Shown here one piece after another: positions 33,341 to 43,994 of a stretch of DNA of 64,000 bases. Below the pieces are notes generated by a model, which saw only the letters and a program-made list of their open reading frames with translations, made no database searches and was not told the DNA's origin. Position numbers and translations under genes: made by a program. Source of the stretch: Streptomyces roseirectus (lineage in GTDB: Bacteria; Actinomycetota; Actinomycetes; Streptomycetales; Streptomycetaceae); NCBI RefSeq assembly GCF_014489635.1, contig NZ_CP060828.1, positions 6,532,001-6,596,000 on the forward strand, read 5' to 3'. Each line of letters opens with the position of its first letter. Within the stretch, counting starts at the first letter, position 1.

Positions 33341-34852
33341 ATGCGCACCGCCCGCTTCACACTCGACCCCGCCTTCACGGTCGGCGAGGTCAGCCCCCGG
33401 GTCTTCGGATCGTTCGTCGAACACCTCGGCCGCTGCGTCTACACCGGCATCTTCGAGCCCGGCCACCCCACGGCCGACGCCGAGGGCCTGCGCCAGGACG
33501 TCCTCGACCTGGTCCGCGAACTCGGTGTCACCACCATCCGCTACCCCGGCGGCAACTTCGTCTCCGGCTACCGGTGGGAGGACTCGGTCGGCCCGGTGGA
33601 GGAGCGCCCCCGCCGCCTCGACCTCGCCTGGCGCTCCACCGAGACCAACCGCTTTGGCCTCTCCGAGTACATCGGCTTCCTGCGCAAGCTCGGCCCGCAG
33701 GCGGAGCCGATGATGGCCCTCAACCTCGGTACTCGAGGGGTAGCCGAAGCCCTCCAGCTCCAGGAGTACGCCAACCACCCCTCAGGTACTGCCCTCGCGG
33801 AACTACGGGTGGCGCACGGCGACAAGGAGCCCTTCGGCATCAAACTCTGGTGCCTGGGCAACGAGCTGGACGGCCCCTGGCAGACCGGCCACAAGACCGC
33901 CGAGGAATACGGCCGGATCGCCGCCGAGACCGCCCGCGCGATGCGCCAGCTCGACCCCGGCGTCGAACTCGTCGCCTGCGGCTCCTCCAGCCAGTCCATG
34001 CCGACCTTCGCCGCCTGGGAGGCGACCGTCCTGGAGGAGACGTACGACCTCGTCGACTACATCTCCCTGCACGCCTACTACCAGCCCGAGAACGGCGACA
34101 TCGACTCCTTCCTGGCCTCCGCCGTCGACATGGAGTCCTTCATCGAGAACGTGGTCGCCACCGCCGACCACATCGGCGCGAAGCTGAAGTCGAAGAAGAA
34201 GATCAACCTCTCCTTCGACGAGTGGAACGTCTGGTACATCTCCGAGTGGCACGAGATCGAGAACTCCGGCGAGCGCGACTGGGCCGAGGCCCCCCGCCTC
34301 CTGGAGGACAACTACAGCGTCATGGACGCCGTCGTCTTCGGCTCGCTGCTCATCGCCCTGCTCCGGCACGCCGACCGCGTCACCGTCGCCTGCCTCGCCC
34401 AGCTCGTCAACGTGATCGCCCCGATCATGACCGAGCCCGGCGGGCCCGCCTGGCGGCAGACCACGTTCTTCCCGTTCGCGCAGGCTTCGACGTACGGGCG
34501 GGGCGAGGTCCTGGACGTACGGGTGGACTCGCCGACGTACGACACGCAGAAGTTCGGCGAGACGGACCTGCTGCACGCGACGGCCGTGCGCGCGGACGAC
34601 GGCTCGGTGACGGTGTTCGCGGTGAACCGGAGCCGTACCGAGGGGCTACCGCTGGAGGTGGCTCTCGGGGGGCTCGGGGTCGACAGGGTCGTCGAGCACA
34701 GCGTGCTCGCGGACGCCGACCCGGACGCCCGTAATACCCTCGCCGAGCCCGAGCGGGTCACCCCGCACGCGGCCGAGGGCACCGCGCTGACGGACGGCAC
34801 TCTCACCGCCGTCCTTGAGCCGCTGTCCTGGAACGTCATCCGCCTCGCCTGA
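33341..34852 (+). CDS. abfA: GH51 alpha-L-arabinofuranosidase
   Basis: This 503-residue cytosolic enzyme removes terminal alpha-L-arabinofuranosyl groups from imported oligomers. It has a TIM barrel followed by a C-terminal beta sandwich. The acid/base is Glu175 in LWCLGNELDGPW and the nucleophile is Glu294 in LSFDEWNVWY. The numbering is the same as in the well-studied Geobacillus enzyme. No signal peptide is present. AAGGAA precedes the ATG. It follows the GH43 gene by 17 bp in the same operon. Confidence 0.95.
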   Translation: MRTARFTLDPAFTVGEVSPRVFGSFVEHLGRCVYTGIFEPGHPTADAEGLRQDVLDLVRELGVTTIRYPGGNFVSGYRWEDSVGPVEERPRRLDLAWRSTETNRFGLSEYIGFLRKLGPQAEPMMALNLGTRGVAEALQLQEYANHPSGTALAELRVAHGDKEPFGIKLWCLGNELDGPWQTGHKTAEEYGRIAAETARAMRQLDPGVELVACGSSSQSMPTFAAWEATVLEETYDLVDYISLHAYYQPENGDIDSFLASAVDMESFIENVVATADHIGAKLKSKKKINLSFDEWNVWYISEWHEIENSGERDWAEAPRLLEDNYSVMDAVVFGSLLIALLRHADRVTVACLAQLVNVIAPIMTEPGGPAWRQTTFFPFAQASTYGRGEVLDVRVDSPTYDTQKFGETDLLHATAVRADDGSVTVFAVNRSRTEGLPLEVALGGLGVDRVVEHSVLADADPDARNTLAEPERVTPHAAEGTALTDGTLTAVLEPLSWNVIRLA

Positions 34853-34868
34853 GCCCCACAATGGGCGC

Positions 34869-35327
34869 ATGAGGATCTCGGCACGGGCGGACTACGCGGT
34901 ACGGGCGGTACTGGAGATCGCCGTACGCCAGGGCGACGACCCGGTGAAGACGGAGACCGTCGCCCTGGCGCAGGACATCCCGCACAAGTTCCTGGAAGGG
35001 ATCCTCTGCGATCTGCGCCGCGCGGGGGTCGTCGACAGCCGGCGCGGCGGGGGCGGCGGGTACCGGCTGGCGCGGGACGCCGCCGCGATCACCGTCGCCG
35101 ACGTCGTGCGCGGGGTGGACGGGCCGATCGTCTCCGTGCGGGGCGAGCGGCCCACGGAACTCTCCTACAAGGGGACCGCCGAACCGCTGCTCCCGCTGTG
35201 GATCGCGCTGCGGGCCAACGTGCGGCGGGTCCTGGAGGGGGTCACGATCGCGGACCTCGCGGCGGACGCGCTGCCGGGTCCGGTACGGGCGCTGGCGGCG
35301 GAACCGGCGGCCTGGGAGAACCCCTGA
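34869..35327 (+). CDS. Rrf2-family regulator without Fe-S cysteines
   Basis: This 152-residue protein has the Rrf2 winged helix: MRISARADYAVRAVLEIA, the recognition part LAQDIPHKFLEGILCDLRRA, and the wing GGGGGYRLAR. The three cysteines that bind an Fe-S cluster in IscR or NsrR are absent, and only one Cys (in the DNA-binding domain) remains. It is thus of the cluster-free type, like CymR. It starts 16 bp after the arabinofuranosidase stop and may be co-transcribed, but a sugar role is not shown. Confidence 0.8.
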   Translation: MRISARADYAVRAVLEIAVRQGDDPVKTETVALAQDIPHKFLEGILCDLRRAGVVDSRRGGGGGYRLARDAAAITVADVVRGVDGPIVSVRGERPTELSYKGTAEPLLPLWIALRANVRRVLEGVTIADLAADALPGPVRALAAEPAAWENP

Positions 35328-35348
35328 GGCCCGTAATACGCGCGTACT

Positions 35349-35369
35349 ACACCTGTACCTCTCAGGTGT
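35349..35369. terminator. Hairpin after the Rrf2 gene
   Basis: ACACCTG and CAGGTGT form a 7-bp stem with a 7-base loop just after a CCGTAATACGCGCGTACTAC copy of the dispersed repeat. It is a plausible end of the arabinan operon. Confidence 0.45.
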
Positions 35370-35526
35370 GAACGGTACTTCTGTGAATGGCCGGAGTTCG
35401 ACGTAGGCGCCGAACTCCCCGGTCCCTACGATGCGTTCGCCCCGGTCTTCACGGAAACCGCACAGGTTCTCCATAGCTTTGGCCGAGGCGTGACCACCCC
35501 CCACGGACCGATTCACGGGAGAGCCC

Positions 35527-36177
35527 ATGAAGACCGGTGCACTTCTGCTGGGCGGCGCGACAGCCGCCCTCCTCGCCACGGCGCTACCCGCCGAGGCGGA
35601 CCCGGCGTTCATCGACCCGCCGCCGGACAAGATCGTCATCAACCTCGCGACCGTGAACGGCTCCGGCTGCCCCGCCGGCACCACCGCCGTCGCCGTCTCC
35701 GAGGACAACACCGCGTTCACCGTCACCTACAGCGACTACCTCGCGCAGGCGGGCGGCAACTCCGACCCAACAGCGTTCCGCAAGAACTGCCAGCTCAGCA
35801 TGGTCGTCCACGTCCCCGGCGGCTTCACCTACGCCATCGCGAGCGTCGACTACCGGGGCTTCGCGTCCCTCCAGCGCGGCGCGAGCGCCCTGCAGCGGTC
35901 CTCGTACTACTTCCAGGGGTCCTCCCAGACGGCGTTCAAGAGCCACACGTTCAACGGCTCCCTCACCGACAACTGGCAGGCCACCGACTCCACCGAGTGG
36001 GCCCAACTGGTCTGGGCGCCCTGCGGAGTCCAGCGCAACTTCAACATCAACACCGAGCTGCGGGTGACCGCCGGCACCCAGTCGCCCGGCAAGGTCAGCT
36101 TCATGACCATGGACTCGACGGACGGCGACCTGTCCACGATCTACCACGTCGCGTGGAAGGAGTGCCCGGCGAAGTGA
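35527..36177 (+). CDS. Secreted DUF4360 protein
   Basis: This 216-residue protein has a Sec signal (about residues 1-24, ending AEA-DP) and the DUF4360 fold. Conserved parts are INLATVNGSGCPAGTTAVAV, the RKNCQLSM strand and a Cys pair near the end (APCGVQRN, WKECPAK), which probably forms disulphides. The family is common in secretomes of actinomycetes and fungi, with unknown function. It is a single gene, followed by a strong terminator. Confidence 0.85.
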   Translation: MKTGALLLGGATAALLATALPAEADPAFIDPPPDKIVINLATVNGSGCPAGTTAVAVSEDNTAFTVTYSDYLAQAGGNSDPTAFRKNCQLSMVVHVPGGFTYAIASVDYRGFASLQRGASALQRSSYYFQGSSQTAFKSHTFNGSLTDNWQATDSTEWAQLVWAPCGVQRNFNINTELRVTAGTQSPGKVSFMTMDSTDGDLSTIYHVAWKECPAK

Positions 36178-36186
36178 CGCCCCATG

Positions 36187-36216
36187 GAGCGGCCCCGGTC
36201 CGGACCGGGGCCGCTC
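36187..36216. terminator. Strong 30-bp palindromic terminator
   Basis: A perfect 30-bp inverted repeat centred on CCGGTCCGGACCGG begins 9 bp after the DUF4360 stop. It would form a 13-bp or longer GC stem. Confidence 0.8.
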
Positions 36217-36282
36217 GCGCGCTCGCTGCTCCCACGCCCGCCGCTCGCGCGTCGACCACTCGCGCGTCGACCGGGCCGGTGC

Positions 36283-36520
36283 CTACCGCTCGACGCCGAG
36301 CGTGAGCGCGCCGGTGTACCCCGCCGTGGGTGAACTCCCCAGTGCGGCAAGGGTGAGGAGGCCGGACGCGGCGCCTCCGTCGCCGTGGAGTCGCCGAGGA
36401 CGTCCGCGTGCCGGATCTCCGCCAGCGCGTTGCCGAGCGGTGCGCAGGTGTCGTCGTCCACGACCGTGAGGGCCAGTTTCAGGGGGAGCCGGTCTTGCCC
36501 TCGGTGATGTCGGCCTACGG
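36283..36520 (-). pseudogene. Remnant of an intradiol ring-cleavage dioxygenase gene
   Basis: On the minus strand, fragments in different frames read ADITEGKTGSP, then LKLALTVVDDDTCAPLGNAL with AEIRHADVLG, and finally GSSPTAGYTGALTLGVER before a TAG at 36285-36283. These match the N-terminal half and the C-terminus of secreted intradiol dioxygenase-type proteins. The catalytic Tyr/His core between them is missing, and a one-base frameshift separates the first two pieces. The usual IWHCDA motif is already IRHADV. Decay plus a large deletion is the best reading. The rest of the 36217-36759 gap shows no other gene. Confidence 0.65.
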
Positions 36521-36759
36521 GGGTGGTTCCTGTTGGCGGGCTGTCGGAGGGGTGAAGTGACGGGTCGTCAAGTCGTGTACAGGCCAGGCGTGTTGGGTGG
36601 GTCGCCGGACGGGGTGTGGAGTCCCCGTGTTTCGAAGAGTTTCGAGGGGGGCCGGGAGCGTTGACGCGCAAGGGGTTCGATTCTACGGTCGCGTCCGATG
36701 ACGCGACTGCCGTTCGGTCGGCCGAACGGTGAACTCCCCCCACCTCAAGGAGCGTCCGG

Positions 36760-37731
36760 ATGAGCCGCATCTCCCGTCGGGCCGGCCTGCTGGCCCTGCC
36801 CGCCGCGTTTCTGCTCGCACTGATGCCGACCACCGCGTCGGCCTACCCCAACCCCGGGCGGGTGACCGGGAGTACGGTCGTCCACGACCCGACGATGATC
36901 CGGACGTCCGGCGGGCGGTACCTGGTGTACGCGACCGGGGGCGGGATCTCGTACCGGACGTCCACCGACCGGATCGCCTTCAGCTCCGGGGGCGACGCCT
37001 TCGCGAGCAAGCCGGGCTGGTGGTCGTCGTACGGCGCCACCGAGGCATGGGCGCCGGACATCTCCTACCGGGGCGGCAAGTACCTGCTCTACTACGCCGT
37101 TTCGACGTTCGGCTCCAACAAATCGGCGATCGGGCTGGCGACTTCGGCCACCGGACTTCCGGGCTCCTGGACCGACCAGGGCACCGTCTACACGTCCGCC
37201 ACCTCCAGCGACTACAACGCCATCGACCCCAACCTCTTCGTCGACGGCGACGGCAAGTGGTGGCTGTCGTTCGGGAGTTGGTGGACGGGTCTGAAGATGA
37301 TCCAGCTCGACCCGGGGACCGGCAAGCAGCTCGCGAGCAACACCACCAGGTACTCGATCGCGTCCCGCCCCACCGGGACCAAGGCCGTCGAGGCGCCGTT
37401 CGTCGTCAAGCGGGGGAGCTACTACTACCTCTTCGCGTCCTACGACACCTGCTGCGCCGGGACGAGTTCGACGTACAAGGTCAAGGTCGGCCGGGCCACC
37501 AGCGTCACCGGGCCGTACGTCGACAAGAACGGCGTCTCGATGATGAACAACGGCGGGACGCCGGTCCTGGAGTCGCACGGCAGCGTCGTCGGCCCCGGCG
37601 GCCAGTCGATCATGAACGACACCGACGGCGACCTGATCGTCTACCACTACTACGACGCCGACGACAACGGCACCCCCAAGCTCGGCATCAACCTCCTGAA
37701 CTGGAGCTCGGGCTGGCCGGTGGCGTACTGA
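36760..37731 (+). CDS. Secreted GH43 arabinanase-type glycosidase (2)
   Basis: This 323-residue enzyme is a paralogue of the one at 32358. The Sec signal is cleaved near ASA-YP (residue 28). The catalytic triad is Asp43 (VVHDPTMI), Asp156 (DYNAIDPNLF) and Glu211 (VEAPFVV), and ASYDTCCAG is kept. It has its own leader, with AAGGAG nine bases before the ATG, and lies outside the ABC operon behind a terminator. Differences near the substrate cleft suggest complementary arabinan specificity, for example branched versus linear chains. Confidence 0.87.
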   Translation: MSRISRRAGLLALPAAFLLALMPTTASAYPNPGRVTGSTVVHDPTMIRTSGGRYLVYATGGGISYRTSTDRIAFSSGGDAFASKPGWWSSYGATEAWAPDISYRGGKYLLYYAVSTFGSNKSAIGLATSATGLPGSWTDQGTVYTSATSSDYNAIDPNLFVDGDGKWWLSFGSWWTGLKMIQLDPGTGKQLASNTTRYSIASRPTGTKAVEAPFVVKRGSYYYLFASYDTCCAGTSSTYKVKVGRATSVTGPYVDKNGVSMMNNGGTPVLESHGSVVGPGGQSIMNDTDGDLIVYHYYDADDNGTPKLGINLLNWSSGWPVAY

Positions 37732-37762
37732 CCGGCCGACGGCGCAATGAACGGACGGCACC

Positions 37763-37819
37763 CGTAGTACCCCGCACCCCTCCCGGTACCAGGTACTACG
37801 GGTACCGCCCGTAGCTCTC
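37763..37819. repeat. Cluster of dispersed GTAGTACCCG/GGTACTACGGG repeats
   Basis: CCCGTAGTACCCCGCACC, GGTACCAGGTACTACGGGTA and CCGTAGCTCTCAGGG lie in the gap between the convergent GH43 and aminotransferase genes. They contain inverted copies of the same core and could form a hairpin. Confidence 0.6.
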
Positions 37820-37877
37820 AGGGACTACCCCCACCGACCCCGCAAGCCGGCCCCGTAGGGACTACCCCGCAGGGGAG

Positions 37878-39734
37878 TTACCCCACCTGCCCCATCCCCG
37901 CCGCGTTCGGCCAGCTCCCCGCGTTGGGCCACCCCGTGGCCGGAGCCGGCGTCAACCCGTTCGTCCCCCGCACCTGGGCCGCCGTGAGGCCACCCCGGGC
38001 GGGCACGCCGGGCGGCGTCATCGCGGGCGGTGCGCCGGGGGCCGGCGACATGGCCGGGGCCGGAGCGGGCGCGGGAGCGGGCGCCGACTGGGGCGCCGGC
38101 ATCGGGATCCCCGCGCCGTTGGACGGCATGGGTATCTGCTGCGGCACCTGCGCCCCCATCGGCGCGGACATCCCCGCAGGACCGGCGGAACCAGCAGAAC
38201 CAGCGGCACCCACAGGACCCGTGAGCCCCATCGGACCAGCCTGCCCCGCCTGCCCCACCGGAGCCATCGAAGGCGGCGCCATCCCCGAAGCCCCCATCCC
38301 CGCCGGTGCCATCGCCGCGGCCGGCGCCATGGGCGACGGCGGAACCGGCGTCGGCCCCCCGGCGGCCGGAGCCATCGCGGGCGCCATCGCGGCCGGCGCC
38401 AGCGGCGACGTCATCGGCGAAGGCGAGGGCATCGACGACGGCATCGGCGCCGGAAGTCCGGCTCCGACGGCCGCCGCCATCGGAGCCGGGGCGCCGGCCG
38501 CGAGGGCCTGAGCGGCAAGTCCCTGCATGCCGGCGCCGTTCGTGACCAGCCGGTCGACGGCGGCCGTCCCCGAGCTGTACCCCACGGCGGGCGCGAGCTC
38601 GGGCACCGGCGCCCCCCTGCGGGTCCCGTAGAGCACCTGCTCCAGGCCGGACACCAGACGGCGCACATCGACCTGGGGGCGCACCACGAGCCGCAGGAAG
38701 CGGCTGGAGGAGCCGATCTTGTTGCCGCACTCCCGGACCAGGACCCGGTGCTCGGTGAGCAGCCGGTCCCGGACCACCGTCCCCTCGGCCCCCACCGGAA
38801 GACGGACGAAGAGGAAGTTCCCCTGCGACGGATAGACCGTCAGACCCGGCAGCGCGGAGAGCTGACTGGCCATCTCCAGCCGGTCCTTGCGCACCTGGAG
38901 CAGACTCTGCGCGTACTCCGGCCCGTGGTCCTTCAGCATGAACACCACGTACTCCGCGAAGGAGTTGAGGTTCCACTTCGGCAACATCGAGCGTACCTTG
39001 CCCGCGAGCGACGGGTTCGCGACGAGGTACCCGAACCGGATCCCGTGCAGCCCGAAGTTCTTGCCGAGGCTGCGCAGCACGATCACGTTGGGCCGCAGCA
39101 TCGCCTCCTGCACGACGCTGGGCTCCTGCTCGGCGTCGGAGAACTCCAGGAACGACTCGTCGATGACGATCAGGTCGAGGTCGGCCATCGAGTCCATGAA
39201 CTGCACCAGCGCCTGCCGGTGCTGGAAGCCGCCGTCGGGGTTGTTGGGGTTGCAGATCACGGCGACCCGGGTGCCCCGGGCGCGGATGAACTCCGCGTAC
39301 TGGGCGAGGTCGAGGACGAACCCGTTGGCCTCCTGGAGCGGGAACATGTCGACCCGCTTGCCCGTCTCCATGGGCTGGTCGGTCCACCGGCCGAACGTCG
39401 GCACCGGCACCGCCAGCGACTCACGGACCAGCAAGTGGTCGATCCAGGTGATGAGTTCGGTCGACCCGTTGCCCATCGCCACGGCCTGTGGCGGGAGTTG
39501 GAGGAGGTTGCACAGCTCGGAGGTGATGGTGTCGGCGCCGCTCGGGTAGTACGTGATGATGTCGCGGAACCGGGCCGACATCTCGTCGAACATCGCCGGC
39601 GTCGGGAAGTACGGGTTGCACGGGATACAGAAGTCGACCGGGCCGGTGCCCTCCCCGCCCTCCCGTGTCAACGCGGCCATCGACGGGCTGTGGGCCGTCG
39701 TGCTGCGGAACAACGAGGTGACGTTGTCGGCCAT
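37878..39734 (-). CDS. PLP aminotransferase (HisC/CobD-like) with long low-complexity tail
   Basis: This 618-residue protein has a fold-type I aminotransferase domain (about 1-380). Motifs are the ICNPNNPDGG loop, the aspartate in VIDESFLEF, and the PLP lysine in LRSLGKNFGLHGIRFGY. A terminal arginine lies in FLRLVVRPQ. It is closest in look to histidinol-phosphate aminotransferases and CobD-like decarboxylases; the true substrate is unknown. About 200 residues of Ala, Pro, Met and Gly follow, including nine collagen-like Gly-X-Y triplets (GQAGQAGPMGLTGPVGAAG onwards). GGAGG precedes the ATG at 39734. Confidence 0.8.
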   Translation of the reverse strand: MADNVTSLFRSTTAHSPSMAALTREGGEGTGPVDFCIPCNPYFPTPAMFDEMSARFRDIITYYPSGADTITSELCNLLQLPPQAVAMGNGSTELITWIDHLLVRESLAVPVPTFGRWTDQPMETGKRVDMFPLQEANGFVLDLAQYAEFIRARGTRVAVICNPNNPDGGFQHRQALVQFMDSMADLDLIVIDESFLEFSDAEQEPSVVQEAMLRPNVIVLRSLGKNFGLHGIRFGYLVANPSLAGKVRSMLPKWNLNSFAEYVVFMLKDHGPEYAQSLLQVRKDRLEMASQLSALPGLTVYPSQGNFLFVRLPVGAEGTVVRDRLLTEHRVLVRECGNKIGSSSRFLRLVVRPQVDVRRLVSGLEQVLYGTRRGAPVPELAPAVGYSSGTAAVDRLVTNGAGMQGLAAQALAAGAPAPMAAAVGAGLPAPMPSSMPSPSPMTSPLAPAAMAPAMAPAAGGPTPVPPSPMAPAAAMAPAGMGASGMAPPSMAPVGQAGQAGPMGLTGPVGAAGSAGSAGPAGMSAPMGAQVPQQIPMPSNGAGIPMPAPQSAPAPAPAPAPAMSPAPGAPPAMTPPGVPARGGLTAAQVRGTNGLTPAPATGWPNAGSWPNAAGMGQVG

Positions 39735-39786
39735 GGAACCTCCGTAAAGGGCGGGCCCGTTGGGGACGACCGGGCCCGTCGCGACT

Positions 39787-39818
39787 GGGCGGCCCGTGCG
39801 GAGAAGCACGGGCCGCCC
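39787..39818. terminator. Strong hairpin terminator
   Basis: GGGCGGCCCGTGC and its exact complement form a 13-bp stem with a 6-base loop, between galM and the aminotransferase gene. It should end the sugar ABC/galM transcript. Confidence 0.75.
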
Positions 39819-39930
39819 TTACATACGGAGGCTTCGGTGACGCTGTTCACCCACTGAGAAATCGGTAAGAAGTTGTGAGTCTTCTGTGGGCGACGTCCGT
39901 ATGGCTAAAGCCTGTTCAGCGCCGCAGGAC

Positions 39931-41109
39931 TCACCGCGCGCTGAACGAGTGCACCGTCCGCGTCCGGTACGTCTGCCCCGGCCGCAGCGTCGTCGACGGG
40001 AACTTCGGCTGGTTCGGCGAGTCCGGGAAGTGCTGCGTCTCCAGGCAGAGCGCGTCGCCCTGGCGGTAGGTGTCGCCGCCGGTCCCGGTCAGGGTGCCGT
40101 CCAGGAAGTTGCCGGAGTAGAACTGCAGCCCCGGCTGGTCGGTGGCGATCTTCAGCGTGCGGCCCGACCCCGGGTCGCGCAGCGTCGCCACGTGCACCGG
40201 CTTCGCCGTGATCCCCTTGTCCAGCACCCAGTTGTGGTCGAAGCCCTTGGCGAGGATCAACTGGTTGTGCCCGGCGCGGATGTCCCGGCCGATCGCCTTG
40301 GCCTTGCGGAAGTCGAAGGGGGTACCGGAGACCTTGGCCAGCTCACCCGTGGGGATGAGGCCGGCGTCGGTCGGGGTGTAGCGGGAGGCCGCGATCGTCA
40401 GCTCGTGGTTCTCGATCGTGCCGCTGCCCTCACCCGCGAGGTTCCAGTACACGTGGCTCGTGAGGTTGACGACGGTGGCCTTGTCGGTGGTGGCCTCGTA
40501 GTCGATGATCCAGTCGCCGTGCTTGGTGAGCGTGTACGTCACCTTCGTGCGCAGCGTGCCCGGGTAGCCCATCTCGCCGTCCACGCTGGTGTAGTACAGC
40601 CGCAGGCCGACGTCCGGGCCCTTGACGAACGGCTCGACGTTCCAGGTGTGCTTGTCGAAGCCCTTGGCGCCGCCGTGCAGGCTGTTGTCGCCGTCGTTGA
40701 CGGACAGCTGGTACTTCTTGCCGTCCAGGGTGAACTGGCCCTTGCCGATGCGGTTGCCGTAGCGGCCGATCAGCGCGCCGAAGTAGGGGGACTTGGCGGC
40801 GTAGTCCTCAAGGTTGTCGAACCCGGCGGAGACGTTCGCGTAGCGGCCGTGCCGGTCCGGGGTCTCCAGCGAGTGCACGATCCCGCCGTAGGAGAGGACC
40901 TTCAGCTTCGTGCCGCCGTTCGCCAGCGACCACAGGTACACCTTGGTGCCGTCGGCCAGCGTGCCGAACAGCTTCTTCGTCGGCGTCCGGCCGCCCCCGG
41001 CCGCAGTACCCGTAGTACCCGTGCTCGCCTCGGCCGCCGGGCCGAGGGTGGTCGCGGCGATGCCCGCCGCGGCGGCGCCCGCGATGACCGTGCGTCTGTT
41101 CAGTTCCAT
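39931..41109 (-). CDS. galM: Exported aldose 1-epimerase (Tat signal)
   Basis: This 392-residue mutarotase interconverts alpha and beta anomers of aldoses. The N-terminus MELNRRTVIAGAAAAGIAA is a twin-arginine signal, so it acts outside the membrane. Key residues sit in NSLHGGAKGFD, LTSHVYWNLAGEG (His) and LETQHFPDSPN (Glu base). The residues after the signal include TGTTGT encoded by the dispersed GGTACTACGGG repeat (41004-41021). It is the last gene of the ChvE-type importer operon. Supplying the right anomer to the binding protein is a sensible role. Confidence 0.88.
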   Translation of the reverse strand: MELNRRTVIAGAAAAGIAATTLGPAAEASTGTTGTAAGGGRTPTKKLFGTLADGTKVYLWSLANGGTKLKVLSYGGIVHSLETPDRHGRYANVSAGFDNLEDYAAKSPYFGALIGRYGNRIGKGQFTLDGKKYQLSVNDGDNSLHGGAKGFDKHTWNVEPFVKGPDVGLRLYYTSVDGEMGYPGTLRTKVTYTLTKHGDWIIDYEATTDKATVVNLTSHVYWNLAGEGSGTIENHELTIAASRYTPTDAGLIPTGELAKVSGTPFDFRKAKAIGRDIRAGHNQLILAKGFDHNWVLDKGITAKPVHVATLRDPGSGRTLKIATDQPGLQFYSGNFLDGTLTGTGGDTYRQGDALCLETQHFPDSPNQPKFPSTTLRPGQTYRTRTVHSFSAR

Positions 41110-41120
41110 ATCTGCGGCTC

Positions 41121-41151
41121 CCCTTAAGGGTGGGGCCCCACCCCCTAGGGG
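41121..41151. terminator. Three nested palindromes between mmsB-like and galM genes
   Basis: CCCTTAAGGG (41121-41130), GGGTGGGGCCCCACCC (41128-41143) and CCCCTAGGGG (41142-41151) overlap each other. They can form alternative hairpins and may attenuate galM expression or stabilise the importer mRNA. Confidence 0.55.
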
Positions 41152-41167
41152 TGAGGCCCGGAGATGG

Positions 41168-42411
41168 TTACGAACCGGACTTGCGCTTGTTCCAGACGTC
41201 GAACCCGACGGCCGCCAGCAGGGCGAGGCCCTTGATGACCTGCTGCCAGTCGGTGCCGACGCTCAGGAGGTTCATGCCGTTGTTGAGCACACCGAGGACG
41301 AGACCACCGATGATCGCGCCGAGGACGGTACCCACACCGCCGCTCATGGACGCGCCACCGATGAACGAGGAGGCGATCGCCTCCAGTTCGAAGCTGAGCC
41401 CCGCCTTCGGAGACGCCGCGTTCAGACGGGCGGCGACCACCAGACCCGCCAGGGCCGCGAGCACGCCCATGTTCAGGAAGACAAGGAAGGTGACCTTCTT
41501 GTCCTTGACGCCCGACAGCTTCGCCGCCGGGAGGTTGCCGCCGATCGCGTAGATGTGGCGGCCGAACACCGAGTTGCGCATCAGGTAGCCGTAACCCACC
41601 ACCAGCACACCGAGGATGAGCAGGATGATCGGCGCGCCCTTGTAGCTGGCGAGCAGCATCGTGACCGCGAGGATCGACGCCGAGATCGCGACCAGCTTCA
41701 GCAGGAACAGGTTGAACGGCACGACGTCGAGCGAGAACTCCTGCTGCCGCCTGCGGTCCCGGACCTCCTGGAGGACCGTGAACGCGATCAGGACGATGCC
41801 CAGCAGCAGCGTGATGTTGTGGTAGTTGGTGTCCGGGCCGACCTCGGGCAGGAACCCGTTGCCCATCTTCTGCAGGCCGTCCGGGAACGGGCCGAGCGTC
41901 TGGCCCTCCAGCAGGATCTCCGTGAGACCGCGGAACAGCAGCATCCCGGCGAGGGTGACGATGAACGACGGTATGCCGAAGTAGGCGATGAGGAAGCCCT
42001 GTACGGCGCCGGCGACCGCCCCGATGAGCAGGCACAGCACCAGCGCGAGCGGCCAGGACACGCCGTGCTGCACGGTCAGTACGGCCGCGAAGGCCCCGAC
42101 GAACGCCGTGATCGACCCCACCGACAGGTCGATGTGCCCGGCGATGATGACCAGCATCATGCCGATGGCCAGGATCAGGATGTAGCTGTTCTGCAGCACC
42201 AGGTTGGAGACGTTGCGCGGCAGCAGCAGGTCGCCGCCCGTCCAGACCTGGAAGAGCACGATGATCAGGCCGAGGGCGATCAGCATGCCGTACTGGCGCA
42301 TGTTGCGGCGCAGGCCGTTCAGCACCAGCTGGAGGAGATTCCCGCCGGCCCCGGAACCCCCGCCCTTGCCGGGCGGAGCCGCTGCCGGGCTCTTGTCGGT
42401 CACGTCCGTGC

Positions 42412-42415
<4 letters not shown>
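41168..42415 (-). CDS. Sugar ABC transporter permease (GguB/MmsB/XylH type)
   Basis: This 415-residue CUT2 permease has about 10-12 spans. Family signatures are [20 protein letters not shown] near residue 90, and [20 protein letters not shown] near 340. The N-terminal 30 residues are Gly/Pro-rich and cytosolic. It overlaps the ATPase gene by ATGA. It works with the ChvE-like lipoprotein and the double ATPase to import pentoses or galactose-type sugars. Confidence 0.9.
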
Positions 42416-43962
<1,547 letters not shown>

Positions 43963-43994
43963 GGTCGTGCCTTCCAATCCTTAAGGGCCGACGC

